A program made the translations under genes and the position numbers. From contig CAJINV010000007.1 in the NCBI GenBank assembly GCA_905178155.1, positions 4,490,258 to 4,554,257 on the forward strand: a stretch of 64,000 nt of DNA, in the 5' to 3' direction. Below, piece after piece: positions 36,848-48,802 of this stretch. Under the pieces are notes generated by a model that searched no databases, was not told the origin of the DNA, and was given only the letters and a program-made list of their open reading frames with translations. Numbering within the stretch: position 1 is the stretch's first letter; each line of letters starts with the position of its first letter. The stretch comes from Amoebophrya sp. A120 (lineage: Eukaryota; Sar; Dinophyceae; Syndiniales; Amoebophryaceae).

Positions 36848-38980
36848 CTACATTTTCCATCCCTTTTCCTTTTCCCTGGGACTTTTCTGGGGGCGCGCTA
36901 TTCGCGGTGAGGGTGATGGTATCGAATCCTGCTGCAGTGTCTGCATTGGCGTCCTGACGCTGTTACTCCCATTCAGCCCGCGCTTTGGCCTCCCTTCTTT
37001 CTCCAACAGCGGCCGCTCCCTTTCATCCATGACTGGTGATCTCCCACGGCCCAAATCAAGATTCACAAAAGTCGCCTTCGCCCCTATATCCGCCGGGCCT
37101 CGTCCCACAGCCCTTGGCGGCATCTCTATCACACGCCATAACGCTCGCGGCGTGCTGGTGCTGCGCTCGGTGCCCTCAGGCGTAGTTCGAAGCTGTTGTG
37201 ACCTATGATCGCTCGTCATAGCGGTAAATCGATAATCTAAATCTTGATCATGGTCCTCGTCCATGCGAAAGTTTTTCATTCTTTCCGGCACATGTTCCTT
37301 CGACAAGGTGCTTCGCCTCTCCAGGGTGAATTCCACCAGATCGATGCCAAAAAGCTGGTGCTCCGCACTCACCACAAGGTTGTCCGTGAACTTCAACAAA
37401 TAAAAAGTGAGCCCGCACGTCACCACCGCCCAAATGGTGATCGCAAAAAGCCCGATAACCTGCGCGTGAAGTAAAGCGGTGCTTGGAGGCGTATTCGCGG
37501 TTGCAGTCTTGAAGAACCCCTTTTTTTCGTCGAAAAGCCCAACCGCGAGCAGGCCCCAAATGCCACAAGCCCCGTGCACCGGAAAAGCAGCGACGGGGTC
37601 GTCGATCTCCAGTGTCAATAAAAGTACAGTAGCGAACTCCACAACGACACCTGATATGATCCCGATCACCATGCTGTCCCACAGATCCACACTGGCGCAG
37701 CCAGCGGTGATGCCAACGAGGCCGCCCAGCATGCCGTTGGCGAAGGCCGCGATGTCGAATTTTTTCACGCGAATGAAATTGACCAAGAAGCTCGACACCG
37801 TCCCAAAGGCCGCAGCGGTCGCCGTGTTGGTCGCGACGCGGGCGGCAGTCACGGCCTTCCCGTTTGTGAGTCCGTTCGTCGAGCCTGCATTGAAGCCGTA
37901 CCACCCGAACCAGAGGATGAAGCTGCCCACACAGATGTAAAGCATGTTTGTGGGGGCGAAGTCATCAACTTCTGTTGGTGGTGGTTGCACTGTGGTCGTG
38001 AGAGCACGGCTACTTCTAGAGGAGATAGAGATTTGACTTGCAGCATGATCACGTCTTTGACTATTACTCCCACCTACACCTCCTCTGATTTTTCTTTGGA
38101 GGAGCTCCTGACCTAGACTATGGTCTGCCGGTCTAGTACTTGATGAATTAGCATTGTCCAGCACGGCCGCGGAACCGTTCGACGGAAAGAACCGTCCGTG
38201 CCTTGGTCCGCACGCAACTGCGCCAACCAAGGCCGCAAACCCGCCGAACATGTGCACGATTCCGCTTCCCGCAAAGTCCGTGAACCCGATCTGTTTCAGC
38301 CAGCCGCCGCCCCACGTCCAGTGAACCACCGTCGGGTAGAACAGCAAGGTTAGCAAAAACGAGATCGCGGCAAAGCCCTGCAGCTTGCACCGTTCCGCGA
38401 CTCCGCCGGACACTATGGTTGCCGCAGTGGCGCAAAAGGTGTACTGGAAGAAAAAATCCGTGTAGGAGCCCCCATGTTGCTCGAAATCCTGGCTGGAGGG
38501 GAGGAAAAGAGTGCTGCCGAAAAACCCGGTTAGGGTCATTGATGTCGTCGGAGGTGAGACTGAAGCACCTCCTGCAGTGCTGCGCTGCGATCCAAAGTCG
38601 TACTCTTCCCCAAACGCGATGCCGTACCCGAGCAGATACCACGCGATCCCGGCCATGGCGGCGTCAATCAGGTTCTTCATCAGAATGGACTGAATGTTGC
38701 GTTTCTTCACGAACCCGGCTTCGAGAAACGTGAACCCCGCTTGCATGGTGAACACCAAAGCACCGCAGAGGATTATCCAGCCGGTATCGACCGCGAAGGC
38801 GAGGTCGGTTAGTTGGTGTTCTAGTTGTACGGGAGCACCAACGATCATGGGGCTGTTGAGCTGCTGCTGTAACGTGCTGTCGGGAGTGGTCGCCGTCGCC
38901 TGAATGTCTACCGCAGGTGATGCGGCTTCTGTGCTGGGCAAGCTAGCCATTGATGCCATATGGGCTGCTGCCAAACCCAT
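36848..38980 (-). CDS. AMT: Ammonium transporter (AMT/Rh family)
   Basis: This intronless ORF of 710 aa starts at the ATG at 38980. It moves ammonium/ammonia across a membrane as a trimeric channel with about 11 helices. Conserved segments are WIILCGALVFTMQAGFTFLE, KNLIDAAMAGIAWYLLGYG, FCATAATIVSGGVAERC, HWTWGGGW, SGIVHMFGG (first pore histidine), ILWFGWYGFNAGSTNG, NGMLGGLVGITAGCA and PVHGACGIWG (second pore histidine). Both pore histidines are present. A Ser/Gly-rich insertion of about 70 residues separates the sixth and seventh helices, and a cytosolic tail of about 170 residues follows the last helix. The length exceeds the usual 400-500 aa because of these. In a parasite it would serve nitrogen uptake from the host or export. 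Confidence 0.96.
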   Translation of the reverse strand: MGLAAAHMASMASLPSTEAASPAVDIQATATTPDSTLQQQLNSPMIVGAPVQLEHQLTDLAFAVDTGWIILCGALVFTMQAGFTFLEAGFVKKRNIQSILMKNLIDAAMAGIAWYLLGYGIAFGEEYDFGSQRSTAGGASVSPPTTSMTLTGFFGSTLFLPSSQDFEQHGGSYTDFFFQYTFCATAATIVSGGVAERCKLQGFAAISFLLTLLFYPTVVHWTWGGGWLKQIGFTDFAGSGIVHMFGGFAALVGAVACGPRHGRFFPSNGSAAVLDNANSSSTRPADHSLGQELLQRKIRGGVGGSNSQRRDHAASQISISSRSSRALTTTVQPPPTEVDDFAPTNMLYICVGSFILWFGWYGFNAGSTNGLTNGKAVTAARVATNTATAAAFGTVSSFLVNFIRVKKFDIAAFANGMLGGLVGITAGCASVDLWDSMVIGIISGVVVEFATVLLLTLEIDDPVAAFPVHGACGIWGLLAVGLFDEKKGFFKTATANTPPSTALLHAQVIGLFAITIWAVVTCGLTFYLLKFTDNLVVSAEHQLFGIDLVEFTLERRSTLSKEHVPERMKNFRMDEDHDQDLDYRFTAMTSDHRSQQLRTTPEGTERSTSTPRALWRVIEMPPRAVGRGPADIGAKATFVNLDLGRGRSPVMDERERPLLEKEGRPKRGLNGSNSVRTPMQTLQQDSIPSPSPRIARPQKSPREKEKGWKM

Positions 38981-39870
38981 CTTTGGTGTGGGAGAACAGA
39001 TATTCGAAATGGAGGGCGGTGATCCTCTCTTCAGATAAAATGTTTATCTTGGTCGCAAAATTGGACGTTATAATTTTGCGGGCGCGCCCGGCAGGGATAG
39101 CTCATTTATTACCGTGTAAAATTCTTCTCGGTCCAATTCCGAAAGAAGTCCTGTGGAAAATGTAGAGCGACACCGACAATAGAGACAGCAGCATCTTCGT
39201 GATGTAAGATTACGATTACGATTCGTGACAATCGCATCCGACCTCGAGGAGAGAGGAATCACAACACCACCAAAATTAATAACACTGCGAAGACAATGTC
39301 GTGGATACTTCGACCTGCTTCTTCTTTTATGACCGAGCTTCGCTTTTTTTTCTCAAAGGCATCCTTTACAAAAATGGGCAATGACAGACCAGGATCGCAT
39401 CAATCACGACCGAATGTCAGCATTCTGCTCAACCCAGACATGAGTCGCACCATCACCGATCAATATCGATAGCCGACAAAGATGGACATGATCTTAACGC
39501 TATCACAGCCGAAATTGCTAAGTGAACAACAGAATATCACATCGACAACATGACTCATGGCAAACATTTTTTTGTGGAATTTATCAGATGAGGATGAGCA
39601 CAGCCCCAGGACTAGCAGAATAGCGGAAGCAAAAACTACTGGATCTAAGCCATGAGCTCGGTTTCGTAGTGGGGAAAGCGAAAGCTACGAATGGGTACTG
39701 AATAACAGCCGTTTTCTAGTTGATCTCTGACTCTGGGGGAGATGAGGAGCTTGCATAGAGTTATAGCTATCGCGGCTAAGAACTAGTAGGGAGCATGGCA
39801 CAAAAAGAAAAATTGGGAATTCGAACGCAGACTTCCTTTATGAAAATTTGCTTAGCCACCTCCAACCCAC
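38981..39870. other. Intergenic
   Basis: AT-rich; no supported gene or repeat. Confidence 0.6.
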
Positions 39871-41304
39871 CTAACAGCAACCCCCGTCGCCTCCCAACGT
39901 GGTTGGATCGTCTACCGTTTCCCCGTCCCCCGGGGTCCACTTCTCAAACGTACCACCACCAGCCGAAACACTCCCGCCGTTTGCTGCATCGCCATTGGAG
40001 CCTGCGCCGCCGCCAGAAGATGGTGCACCGGACGAGGGGGGGCTGGTGCCCCCTGGCGTGCCCCCCGGCGTCGTCCCAGGCGGCTCGGTCTCGTGCTCAG
40101 ATAGCGGATCTTGCGAGGGATCCAGCAGGGGGTCTCCCGGGCTGTCTGCGTCGGGTGAGTCGGCGTCGGCAACTGTCGCAAAGGCCGGGGCTTGGCTGGG
40201 CGGAATGCCCGTCGTGCCGGAGGGACAGGTGCCGGTTGCCTCCCCGAGACACACGTCTTTGATGTACAACGTGTAGCCGTCACAGGTTTTCCCGATGTCG
40301 CCCTGTTCTTGCTCCGTGCGGCAGCTGCCACCCAACTGCGGGTACGTGGGCCCGCGCCCCCCGTCCGAAACGTCCGCCTTGGTTGCCACCTGCTGTCCGT
40401 TGAAATGCACGGTGTACTCCCCCGGTGCCCCCATGTCGAGGTCAATGCGGTTCCAAGCGTCGGTCGGTATTTCCGTGGTCGAGACACAATCGTCCTCCCG
40501 ACCGAATTTTTGCGCATCGTTTCCTGGGAAGGTACACAGGAGAACCTGGCCGTTCCCATAGTGCTGGTTCTGCCCGAAAATTACCTGCAGGATGCTGCCG
40601 CTGTCGGTCCAGAAAAACATTTGATTGACCCCACCGAGGGTTTTCGCAACGTCGGTGATGTAAACGGAGAAAGAAAACCGCTGGTTGTCGGGGTTGCGGT
40701 CATTGTTTGAGGACCCGTCGGCGCCGGATTGCCACAGTGGCGAAATAAAGGAGCGCATAGGGGACCTCGCAGCGTCTTGCGCGGTCCAGTATTGCTCGCT
40801 GATGCTGAAGCGCACACCCATACTGGCGTCGAAGTCTGATCCTACCCGTTGCGCATTGCAGTCGTCAAGCTGCCCTTCCGGCACGTCGCTACCGCTCAGC
40901 CAGCCGGTAATCCAGCGGGATTTTTCGTCAACGTTCCACTTGATCGAGTGACCCTGTCGGCACAGATCAGCCCTTTTCGCTCCCGTAATCCACACCTCTC
41001 CGTCCCAATCTGCAGCACCGGCTGCGTTGTTGCAGGTGCAGGACCCGCCTGTAGTTTCGAGGTGATTATGTGTTTTTTGCGCCGCGATTGCGCTCTTCAT
41101 CATCTTCGACGAAGCGGTAGTGGCGAGCTGTAATTTCGAAGCTGTGGTTTGCTTGGTGTGCTTTTTCAACTGCGTGCGAAGCGCATTCGCGAAAATACTC
41201 TGCTCTCTTTGGTGCAGACTGGCGAGCAGCAGGATGCTGCTCATGGCCGGAGATCTCCGTTTCATGATTATGCGCGCACTGTTCGTAGTACTATCATAAG
41301 GCAT
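39871..41304 (-). CDS. Secreted protein, possible jelly-roll/lectin fold, unknown
   Basis: The ORF is open further upstream, but the first good starts are ATG 41304 (MPYDSTTNSARIIMKRR) and ATG 41265 (MKRRSPAMSSILLLASL), the latter giving a short signal-peptide-like N-terminus. I chose 41304 as the outer limit (477 aa). The central 250 residues contain CTCNNAAGAADWDGEVWITG, RFSFSVYITDVAKTLGG, NQMFFWTDSGSILQVIFG, WNRIDLDMGAPGEYTVHFNG and GYTLYIKDVCLGEATG. These alternating aromatic beta strands suggest a concanavalin-like jelly roll such as carbohydrate-binding or lyase folds. The tail is Asp/Ser/Pro/Gly-rich and ends GGDGGCC. Intronless. The fold is inference only. Confidence 0.6.
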   Translation of the reverse strand: MPYDSTTNSARIIMKRRSPAMSSILLLASLHQREQSIFANALRTQLKKHTKQTTASKLQLATTASSKMMKSAIAAQKTHNHLETTGGSCTCNNAAGAADWDGEVWITGAKRADLCRQGHSIKWNVDEKSRWITGWLSGSDVPEGQLDDCNAQRVGSDFDASMGVRFSISEQYWTAQDAARSPMRSFISPLWQSGADGSSNNDRNPDNQRFSFSVYITDVAKTLGGVNQMFFWTDSGSILQVIFGQNQHYGNGQVLLCTFPGNDAQKFGREDDCVSTTEIPTDAWNRIDLDMGAPGEYTVHFNGQQVATKADVSDGGRGPTYPQLGGSCRTEQEQGDIGKTCDGYTLYIKDVCLGEATGTCPSGTTGIPPSQAPAFATVADADSPDADSPGDPLLDPSQDPLSEHETEPPGTTPGGTPGGTSPPSSGAPSSGGGAGSNGDAANGGSVSAGGGTFEKWTPGDGETVDDPTTLGGDGGCC

Positions 41305-42554
41305 TTTAATTTTTCGAGCCTCCACCTGGTAACTATCGTTATATAGTGCTCTTGACTTGAGGTTCAGTCTCTTGCTCTTCGAAAATGACTCGCACAATGA
41401 AAGATAGTGTCTGACTTCGGAAACACTTCTGAAGCGAATTATTACACGTGACGTTCGTACTGTAACAAGGGGGTTGCGCAAGAGGGATGAACTGCAGAAA
41501 CGTATTGAATTCGAATCGCTACTCAAAGAGGTGACGACTATGAGGAAAACAACACTTCGCCAGCTAGCAAAAATAATGAAAAGCAAAAGAGAAACGGAAA
41601 GCAAACAAGATAACAAGAACGACAACGACAAGTACGCGATTTCAATTTGCGAAGTTCTTGAGTTCCCATCGCGCACGAAATCGCGGAGGTGAGCAACAAA
41701 TTCCTACGGCATAACGAAAACGAAAAGCTGGATAGATCTTTTTATTTGGATCTTCATGCAGTACGACACACCATTGAGTACGACTAGGCACGACAACGAA
41801 GTTCTTGTAGACGATTGCAACGAAACAGTGCCAGAACGCATGGCCATGGGAACATACTACACTGTAGGAATCCACCGGCGCAGCTCGCCAAAAGGCTGCC
41901 CGCACTTCCCAGTTTATATATAGTCATGTTTTTTTCTTTCCCGGATTTGCGCTGCCAATGGAGGATTTTGCTCCGCATGGTTTGAAGGCAAGGGGAAGCT
42001 TGTTCAAATGAAGCTGTGAAAATGTCGCGTAGTTTCTTGTTTTTCATGACAATAAATCTTTGTACGTCGTAAAAACTTGAACTTTTGTCGCTCTTAGCTC
42101 TGCACACTCGTGGACAAATCAATTAGAGCTTGGACACCCGTTAGAATTTTGATGGGTGATTTTATAGTGATTTTAGGGCTTTATTCTCAAGCACGGCGCC
42201 GAAAAAAAGACGCCTCATTGCCTTCAGAAGATTTCTCTACTTTTGTCCCTGAGAGCAAAGGAGAAGATACCAACAAGAGGAGACAAAGGAGGGCCAAAAA
42301 ACAAGCGCCATACCATCGGCATTCCAGGCATAATTTTTAAAAATTCAGAAGGCAAAATGCGCAATTTCCAATGCGGCGAGCGCTCCCAATTTTTGCGCTG
42401 CTTTTTTCGACACACGAGACCAAAACTGACGCCGCTAAGTCTTGCCGATGTCCCTACTACCGCCGGGATTGGCACTTTTTCGACGCGAATTCTACCTGGC
42501 CAAGTCGGCAATTTTCCATGCGGATTGGGTTTGGAATTTTTGCCGTCCGGATGT

Positions 42555-42602
42555 TGGTGACTTTAGCGGTGACTTTAGGGTGACTTTACGGTGACTTTAC
42601 GC
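42555..42602. repeat. Four-copy GGTGACTTTA tandem repeat
   Basis: Four head-to-tail copies of GGTGACTTTA[G/C](G/C) are followed 77 bp later by the inverse unit GTAAAGTCACC (42679-42689), so a stem could form around the intervening ATTTTGGCTCCAAAAT. Confidence 0.7.
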
Positions 42603-44437
42603 GTTGCGCGCCGGCAACCTGCATGCTATGGTCGATATTTTGGCTCCAAAATGGAGAGCCAAAGCATCTTTTTTTGTTGTAAAGTCACCAGCAACTTTTT
42701 GCCAACTTTTTTGAGCCGCAAAAAAGCTGTTTTTTTAAGATGACGCCGTAACGTGCGGTTTAAAATCATTCACGATGGCGCTCGGTGTTTTTTTTTGGCT
42801 GGCCTTTTGCAACATCCACGCACAAAAACGACGAAGCAAATTCATAAGCGAAAGGAGAAAAGCGCAGTGGTGTTGGGAGCATGCTATTTTGGTGTTGCTC
42901 GCGGTATTTTTGCGACGTGTTTTTTATCGAAGTCCACCCGAAAAACATCGCCGACACCATGCAATGCCCGCCGCAATTCCTTAGCCTGCTCAGGCAAATA
43001 CTCACCACACGCCTGGCGCAGGCACACATCGACGAGCTCGGAAAATCAAAGACCTAACGCGCCCTCTCTGCATAAAATCACACTAAAATCACCAGCCTCT
43101 TTTCTAACGTCTGTCCAAGCTGTAAACAAATCAATCTTCACCAGGGAAGCGTTTGCTTTGTTTTATTGGTTGATACTACGAGGACGTTTATTTGTAGCGT
43201 CTAGGCGAAAACAAAGGCGTATCTGTAAGTATCATACTTGTATTTCCCAGCACATGTAGTAGCGCGAAGGTAAAAAGCGTAGAGCCGAAAACCCTAAAAT
43301 ACTTCTTCCATTGTCGTATAGCTATTTGGCATAAAATCTTTGCCCATGTTCAAAGGAAGCTGCTGCAGGTCTTACGACTTACAGACAGTTCCCAGAACTG
43401 CGCGGAAAATTTTTCTGCTGCTGTGGGTACAGATCTAGTAGTTGAGAAAGACAATATGAAGAACGTAGTCCTCTCGGTTGTCTGTCATAAAGTTGTAAGC
43501 GCCTACATCTTTTGCCCAAGCTGGCCCGCACTCAGAAGACTTATTCTGAATACGGGGCCGGTTCTGGTCTTGGTAAGAGAACCCACTTGACAACAAGAAA
43601 TTGAGTTGCTGTTTCTGCTGCGTTTGACACGTCAACTACACAAGCAACAAAATGGGTAGCTTTTAGTGGTGTGCGTTGGAATTGAGTGATGATTGGACTA
43701 CTAGTGCTGCAAGAAGAACCCGGGTATTGGAAAGACAGTTCCTCCCTTTTCCCTCTAGTACAACCAATTTGGTCTTTAGTACTCAAATGCTGTTATCAGA
43801 CGTACTTCAAGAGCTCGTCGTGGGGACTCACACCAAAGGCGGGCTGCGCCGTCGGAGATACAATCCCGCCTCAGTGTCGCAGTCGCATCGCAAGCTCGAG
43901 TTACAAATACGACGATCAAAGGAGAGGACCTGATCTAGAAGCAGCGCCAAAAGCGAAGTCATCTGATCGTGAAGATGCCCAATAATACATAGATTAGCAT
44001 GCGAAAGCCGCTGTAATTCCATTTTTCCCGTCCCTAACAAAATGTAGCTCGCTGATAACTACCAGCAAACGAGGTTGAGCTCAAGTTCTAGATTACAACG
44101 AATCAAAGCACAGCAGAGCGGGTCCCAGTACGTAGTCGCTGCTTGGCTCTTTCTTCCAGATCTAGTTCTAGTCACTAGTCTGAAAGTGAACCTAGATTTG
44201 ATCAACCTCTTTGAACAAGAGCATTTCGTCTCTTTGAAAAGAAGTACTCCACCTTCTTGCGGCCGCTCTTGCGGCCGCTCCCCGGGTGTACAAGTTCGAG
44301 CACCAGATCCAATTCACAGATCATCACCAATTCGCTACCTACGTCGACACACCGTCCTTATTTTCTTCAGAGATGCTGCACACATCATCTTCATCGCAGA
44401 TATTGACTTTTCAGCAGCTGCGTCGTTATTTGTTGTC

Positions 44438-44495
44438 CCGAGTCGGAAGATGAACTGCTCCCGTCCGACCGAGTCGGAAGATGAACTGCTCCCGT
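44438..44495. repeat. 27-bp direct duplication
   Basis: Two identical 27-bp units (44438-44464 and 44469-44495; core GAGTCGGAAGATGAACTGCT) at a 31-bp period, just before the stop of the desaturase gene. Probably in its 3' UTR. Confidence 0.85.
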
Positions 44496-44529
44496 GTCGC
44501 TACTCCTTGATATGAAAACGGTTGTTCCT

Positions 44530-47187
44530 CTATCCTTGCGCGTTGACTGCGTCAATCAAGAAGGGCGAGATTTTGTCCGCCGTCTTCCGCAGTGTGTCGA
44601 TCACCATCAAGTTGCATTTCAAGAAAGTTTCCTTCTTGTATTCAAGGCCGTGCTTCTTGCAGAACGGCAGAATTTTCTCGTCGCGAAGTCTGCGGAGGTT
44701 ATGTCTGGGGACGCGAGGAATCAGATGGTGCACCGCTTGGAACTGGAGGCCGCCGTGGAACCAATCCATGTAGGATGGACAGTCTGTAGTTTTGTAGTTT
44801 GTACACGTTTTTGCTTTGATGTTATTGTATCCATTAAAAATTGCATTTACTTTTCAATATTATGAACACGACTTTTGTCAGCAACACAAAAAATCTACAA
44901 AGTCTTATACCAACGTCGATGGTTCCCTGGAGTTGCAGCTGGATGAAGTTCAGCTTGTCGTTCCCGAGCGGGTTCCCGTCCACGACCGGGCAGGGGAAGT
45001 GGGAGATGGTGATTTGCACGTGCAGCAAGCCCGCGACGGCGTGGGATAGCAGTAGAAACGCCACCCGTTCGCCCATGGTCGGGAGCTGCGCGACGAGCAG
45101 CGAGAACCAGGCCCAGAAGAACCCGAGACACGCGAGTTCCTTGGCCCGTGACTTACCGCCCCACCGCCGAAAAACGGGGTAGGGGGCGAAACACAGGATC
45201 AGGGACTGTGCGTAGAGGTTGAACCTGATATTAAAGTTGGGATTTCATGTTTGCTGGGTTTGTTCATGAGACAGGATACAGTTACAGTTGCAGATGGCAG
45301 CTGTTGAAAACAATCATAGAAATATTGATACTCAGCACAGGCTCCTGCTGTACCATAAATAAATGCAGATGCAAGGTAAAAAAGAGAAAGGCGTTCATAC
45401 CTTGCCAGCGCCAGGATCGGGTAGTAGAGGATGTGCTGGTACTGCAGCAGCGTCTGGGTGACCTTGTCGAAGTGGAGGGTTTTCATGTGGTACTCGGAGA
45501 AAATGTTGTTGAAGTATTTCTCCTATCAAATGTAAAAATGTCTGGGTCTGGAAGAGTGCCAGACTTGTCATGCATATTTTGTATCATGATTGATGCCTCT
45601 AATCCATGATCTAGCAACACAGATTTTTAGAGGGCTTCCTAATGCCTATTCCGCATGAGAAATGCCCTCTCCGCGTAACACAAACTGGACCCCTCTTGCT
45701 GGTCATGCAATACAGACTTTTTTTAGAATGCAGAGACAGTATCACAAGTTGCAATCATCCAGACCCAGACATTTTTGCAATGCATATCTCCGTGACCGCG
45801 AACACGGGCAGATGCTGGATATCCGGGTCGTACTCCACCGAGTTGGTTACCAGGTGGTGGACGTTGTGGGTGGCCTTCCACCAGCCACCGGAAATTCCGG
45901 ACATGGCGTTACCCCAGAAGAGGCTGTGTTAGAGTGTTTTTTTGTGATGGTAAAATTCTCGCTTCATTTGTCATCTTTACGCGCAGCAAAATATATCGTC
46001 ACGAAAGTCCTCGACAACTTCGTTTATCGGTTTCAAAGAAAAGCTCGTAAAGAAGTAGAAAAGTATGAAAATAAATCTTTTTTATCAATACCCGAGGCAC
46101 TCATCCACGAACAAAGAGTGTGAGACGCCGTTGTGCCCGGTGTCGTGGCCGATGAAGGCGACCTGCTGGAAATAGCAGCCGAGGATATCAAATGCAAAAG
46201 TGTCTGGGTCTGGAAGAGTCATGCTGTTTTGTGCATGACACAGAAGGTCTGGCATGGAAGCTCTAGCATTACAGGTTTCGAGAAGCTTCCGCAATGCCGA
46301 ATCCGCATGACAAATCCCCCACTTTGGTGGCAGAAAGCGGGCAGCTTTTGCTACCCACGCATGAGAGATTTTTCTGTTTTCTGAAATGCGCATCACAAGT
46401 TTGCACTCTTCCAGACCCAGACATTTTTGCAATCCATAGAGGAGCACCGCGGACAAAATCGTCCTGATGTAGTAGTTCTCGGTCCCGTAGACCACACAGG
46501 CGACGCTGCTGAAGAGCAACAGAAAGTATCTCAGCTGCACGCCGAGGTAGAACCACTTGTCAGCTTCGAACCAGGTCTTGTCCTTCTGGATGTCTTCCAC
46601 CATGGTGGCGAATTCCGTTTCCATCTTGCTAGCCTCCGTGTCCACGTAACCTACGAGGAAGCGTTTCAGAAGGGGAGCGACGACTTCCTCTCGGTGGTTG
46701 CCCAGGAAGGAAATCTGTGAATTTGTGGTGTTTTTTTTTTTTGTAAGGAGAACTGGAAAGAATAGGTGCTGAAATTGAATGATGCAGAACATAACCGGCT
46801 GCAATTTTGTTCGCAATGACAAAAGAAGAGCTGTGGTGCTTCCCTACGCGCCTGCACATGAGATGAAAGTATATATTGCAGTCGAAGGTAAAAAGTAGCT
46901 TGATGTTATACCGTGATATCCGACCCCCTTCCGTCTCGGAGCAGAATTTCGCCCCCGGGGTGCTGCATCATGGCCCATTTTTCTGGCACTTTGTACACCT
47001 GCTTCTTGATGATAAACAAATAGTCGCCATCGGTTTTTGCCTTCTGGGCCACCTCTTCCCTAGTGTACAGACGGTAGTTGGTCGGTCGCGCTCCTGCCGT
47101 CACCCCTCGTCTGCTGGTGCTGGCGGTCGCGTGCTCTTCAGGCACCAGCGGCACCACACTAGGGCCCCGAGGCTCGTGGATACACAT
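44530..47187 (-). CDS. Cytochrome b5-fusion front-end fatty-acid desaturase
   Basis: Seven exons, 46912-47187, 46439-46714, 46092-46180, 45787-45923, 45401-45518, 44911-45224 and 44530-44783, give 487 aa from ATG 47187. The N-terminal b5 domain has the haem motif HPGGEILL and a second ligand in GNHREE. The membrane desaturase domain has three His boxes: HDTGHNGVSH, HNVHH, and QFQAVHH (Gln in place of the first His). That substitution plus the fused b5 is the hallmark of delta-4/5/6/8 'front-end' desaturases or sphingolipid desaturases, acting at the ER on acyl chains with electrons from b5. Four introns are GT-AG; two are introners whose removal restores conserved sequence (AVLLGCYFQQ and PVFAVTEKYFNN). 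Regiospecificity cannot be read from the sequence. Confidence 0.94.
45524..45786 (-). mobile_element. Introner (family 1) in the desaturase gene
   Basis: This 263-bp element has terminal inverted repeats with core AAAAATGTCTGGGTCTGGA. A perfect 5-bp duplication tctcc flanks it (45519-45523 and 45787-45791). Excision of the element plus one copy joins V-T-E-K-Y-F-N-N, as expected in this enzyme family. The borders offer no GT donor. Confidence 0.93.
46186..46438 (-). mobile_element. Introner (family 1) in the desaturase gene
   Basis: This 253-bp element has inverted repeats with cores AAAAGTGTCTGGGTCTGGA and AAAAATGTCTGGGTCTGGA. A perfect 5-bp duplication gagga flanks it (46181-46185 and 46439-46443). 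Excision joins A-V-L-L-G-C-Y-F-Q-Q just before the first His box. No GT-AG at the borders. Same orientation as the copy at 45524. Confidence 0.93.
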
Positions 47188-48802
47188 AGTTGAAGTTTGC
47201 GTCACTTTGCCCAAGGTGTTGTCGTGTTTTCAAAAAGAAAAAAAAGAAAAACTAGGGTGGGACTTTTGACGTCATTGTCGAGCTTCTAAAAATGCGTTGA
47301 CAAACAATAACGTGCATCAACAAAAATTAGTGAAGATGTTGAGCTTGGGTCAACAAGGGGTAGGCTCAAAATTATTGTGTTCTTGGGTCCTGAGGCGAGA
47401 TTTGTGGGGACAAAAGGTTTATAAATTTGAATACTGTTTTTCGGGACACATTAAAAAATCGACGTGGTTTTTTTTTCGATGCTTCTGCTTTTAGGTTTCT
47501 GGGTGGAAGACGGTCTTCTACGTAGAACAATTTGAATTTCATCCCGAACAGCCGTAGATCCATTTCCCAAGCATTTTTTTGTACGATAATTCATTTACGT
47601 CATCTCTCGATGTGCGTCTTAAGCACTGGAACTGGTGTACGAAACCGATTCAAAAAATGCGGCTGCTTTTACTTTTTTCGTTTTTGTGGTTTTTATTTTC
47701 CACTTTGCCGCGGGATTTCGTGAAATACGAAACATGAAGACCGAAATTTCGTTTGCTGCTTCAGTTTCCACTCTGTGTGTCTTTTTGGGGTCTTCTATTG
47801 CTTATTCTACGAGAAAGAACGAAAGCGGCAAGTAGCGCATGGTGGACCACACGGAAACAGATGTGATAAGTAGAATACCTATAACGCCCCGTCTGCTCTC
47901 GTTGTTTTGTTCTTCGTGAAAATGAGGAGCAAAAACTACGGTTGTACGCCGAACAAGCCGAACACATCCAATTAAACTAATCCACGGCAACAGTAGGGCT
48001 GCGAGCCGAGGAGCGGAAAGCCAAAAACCGGCTCAAGTAATTGATGATGATTTTCTGTACAACCAGCGATTTCGGTCCTTCTGAGAAAATTTGATGGGTT
48101 ACACGAGCACGAGAGAGTGAGAATTTCTCCCGAAGAGAAGATCTCCGACCGGGAAAACTCTGCATTCCTTCGATTCATTTTCATTTTTTCATGACAAAAG
48201 TTATACACACAAAGTTCGTTTTTGTTCTTGAACGTTGTATCAATCGCGAAATAGTAGCAACATCGAGTTTCTGCGACACGTTTTTTGGAATCATGTAACC
48301 AGTCACCAAAAAAACAACAATCTGCGCTCTAGCTCATGTACGTGTAGTTTTTCTACCAGGCTGTACAATATGGAGAACGATCTGGCGATCATTATTTGCG
48401 TCTATCATCTCTGAACAAAGCCGCATCTATTTCTGGTATAGCAAGAACAGGTGACACTGGCATTGATTTGCGTGATCTGGAAATCTTCAAACCTGTGGTG
48501 AAACAAAAATCGAATTTCTAAGAAGCAAGCTTCTAGAAGAGTTTTGTACGGTCATCGTTTCGTTAGAGCATCCGTCCCGCTGTTATCATTGAGAAAAACC
48601 GCAGGTCCAGACGCTAAATAATGTCGTATCTATGTATGAGTATGTATGAAAAAAATGATTACTTCTGTGTGCAAGAACCTGAGCACGTTTGCTAGAAAAT
48701 GTTCCGCATGTGATAAAAGACAACTGTTAAAGTTGCTCGAAATCAGTCATTGTTTCATTGTAATTGTTGGCTTGACATTTGTGATGGCGGCCGAGGTAGC
48801 CA
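47188..48802. other. Intergenic
   Basis: AT-rich with homopolymer runs; no supported gene, RNA or repeat. Confidence 0.6.

Larger units (their letters stand above)
41305..44529. other. Intergenic, 3.2 kb
   Basis: No supported gene. It contains a short tandem repeat array (42555-42602) with an inverted copy of its unit at 42679-42689, a 27-bp direct duplication (44438-44495) and paired NotI-like GCGGCCGC sites near 44258-44278. Confidence 0.55.
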
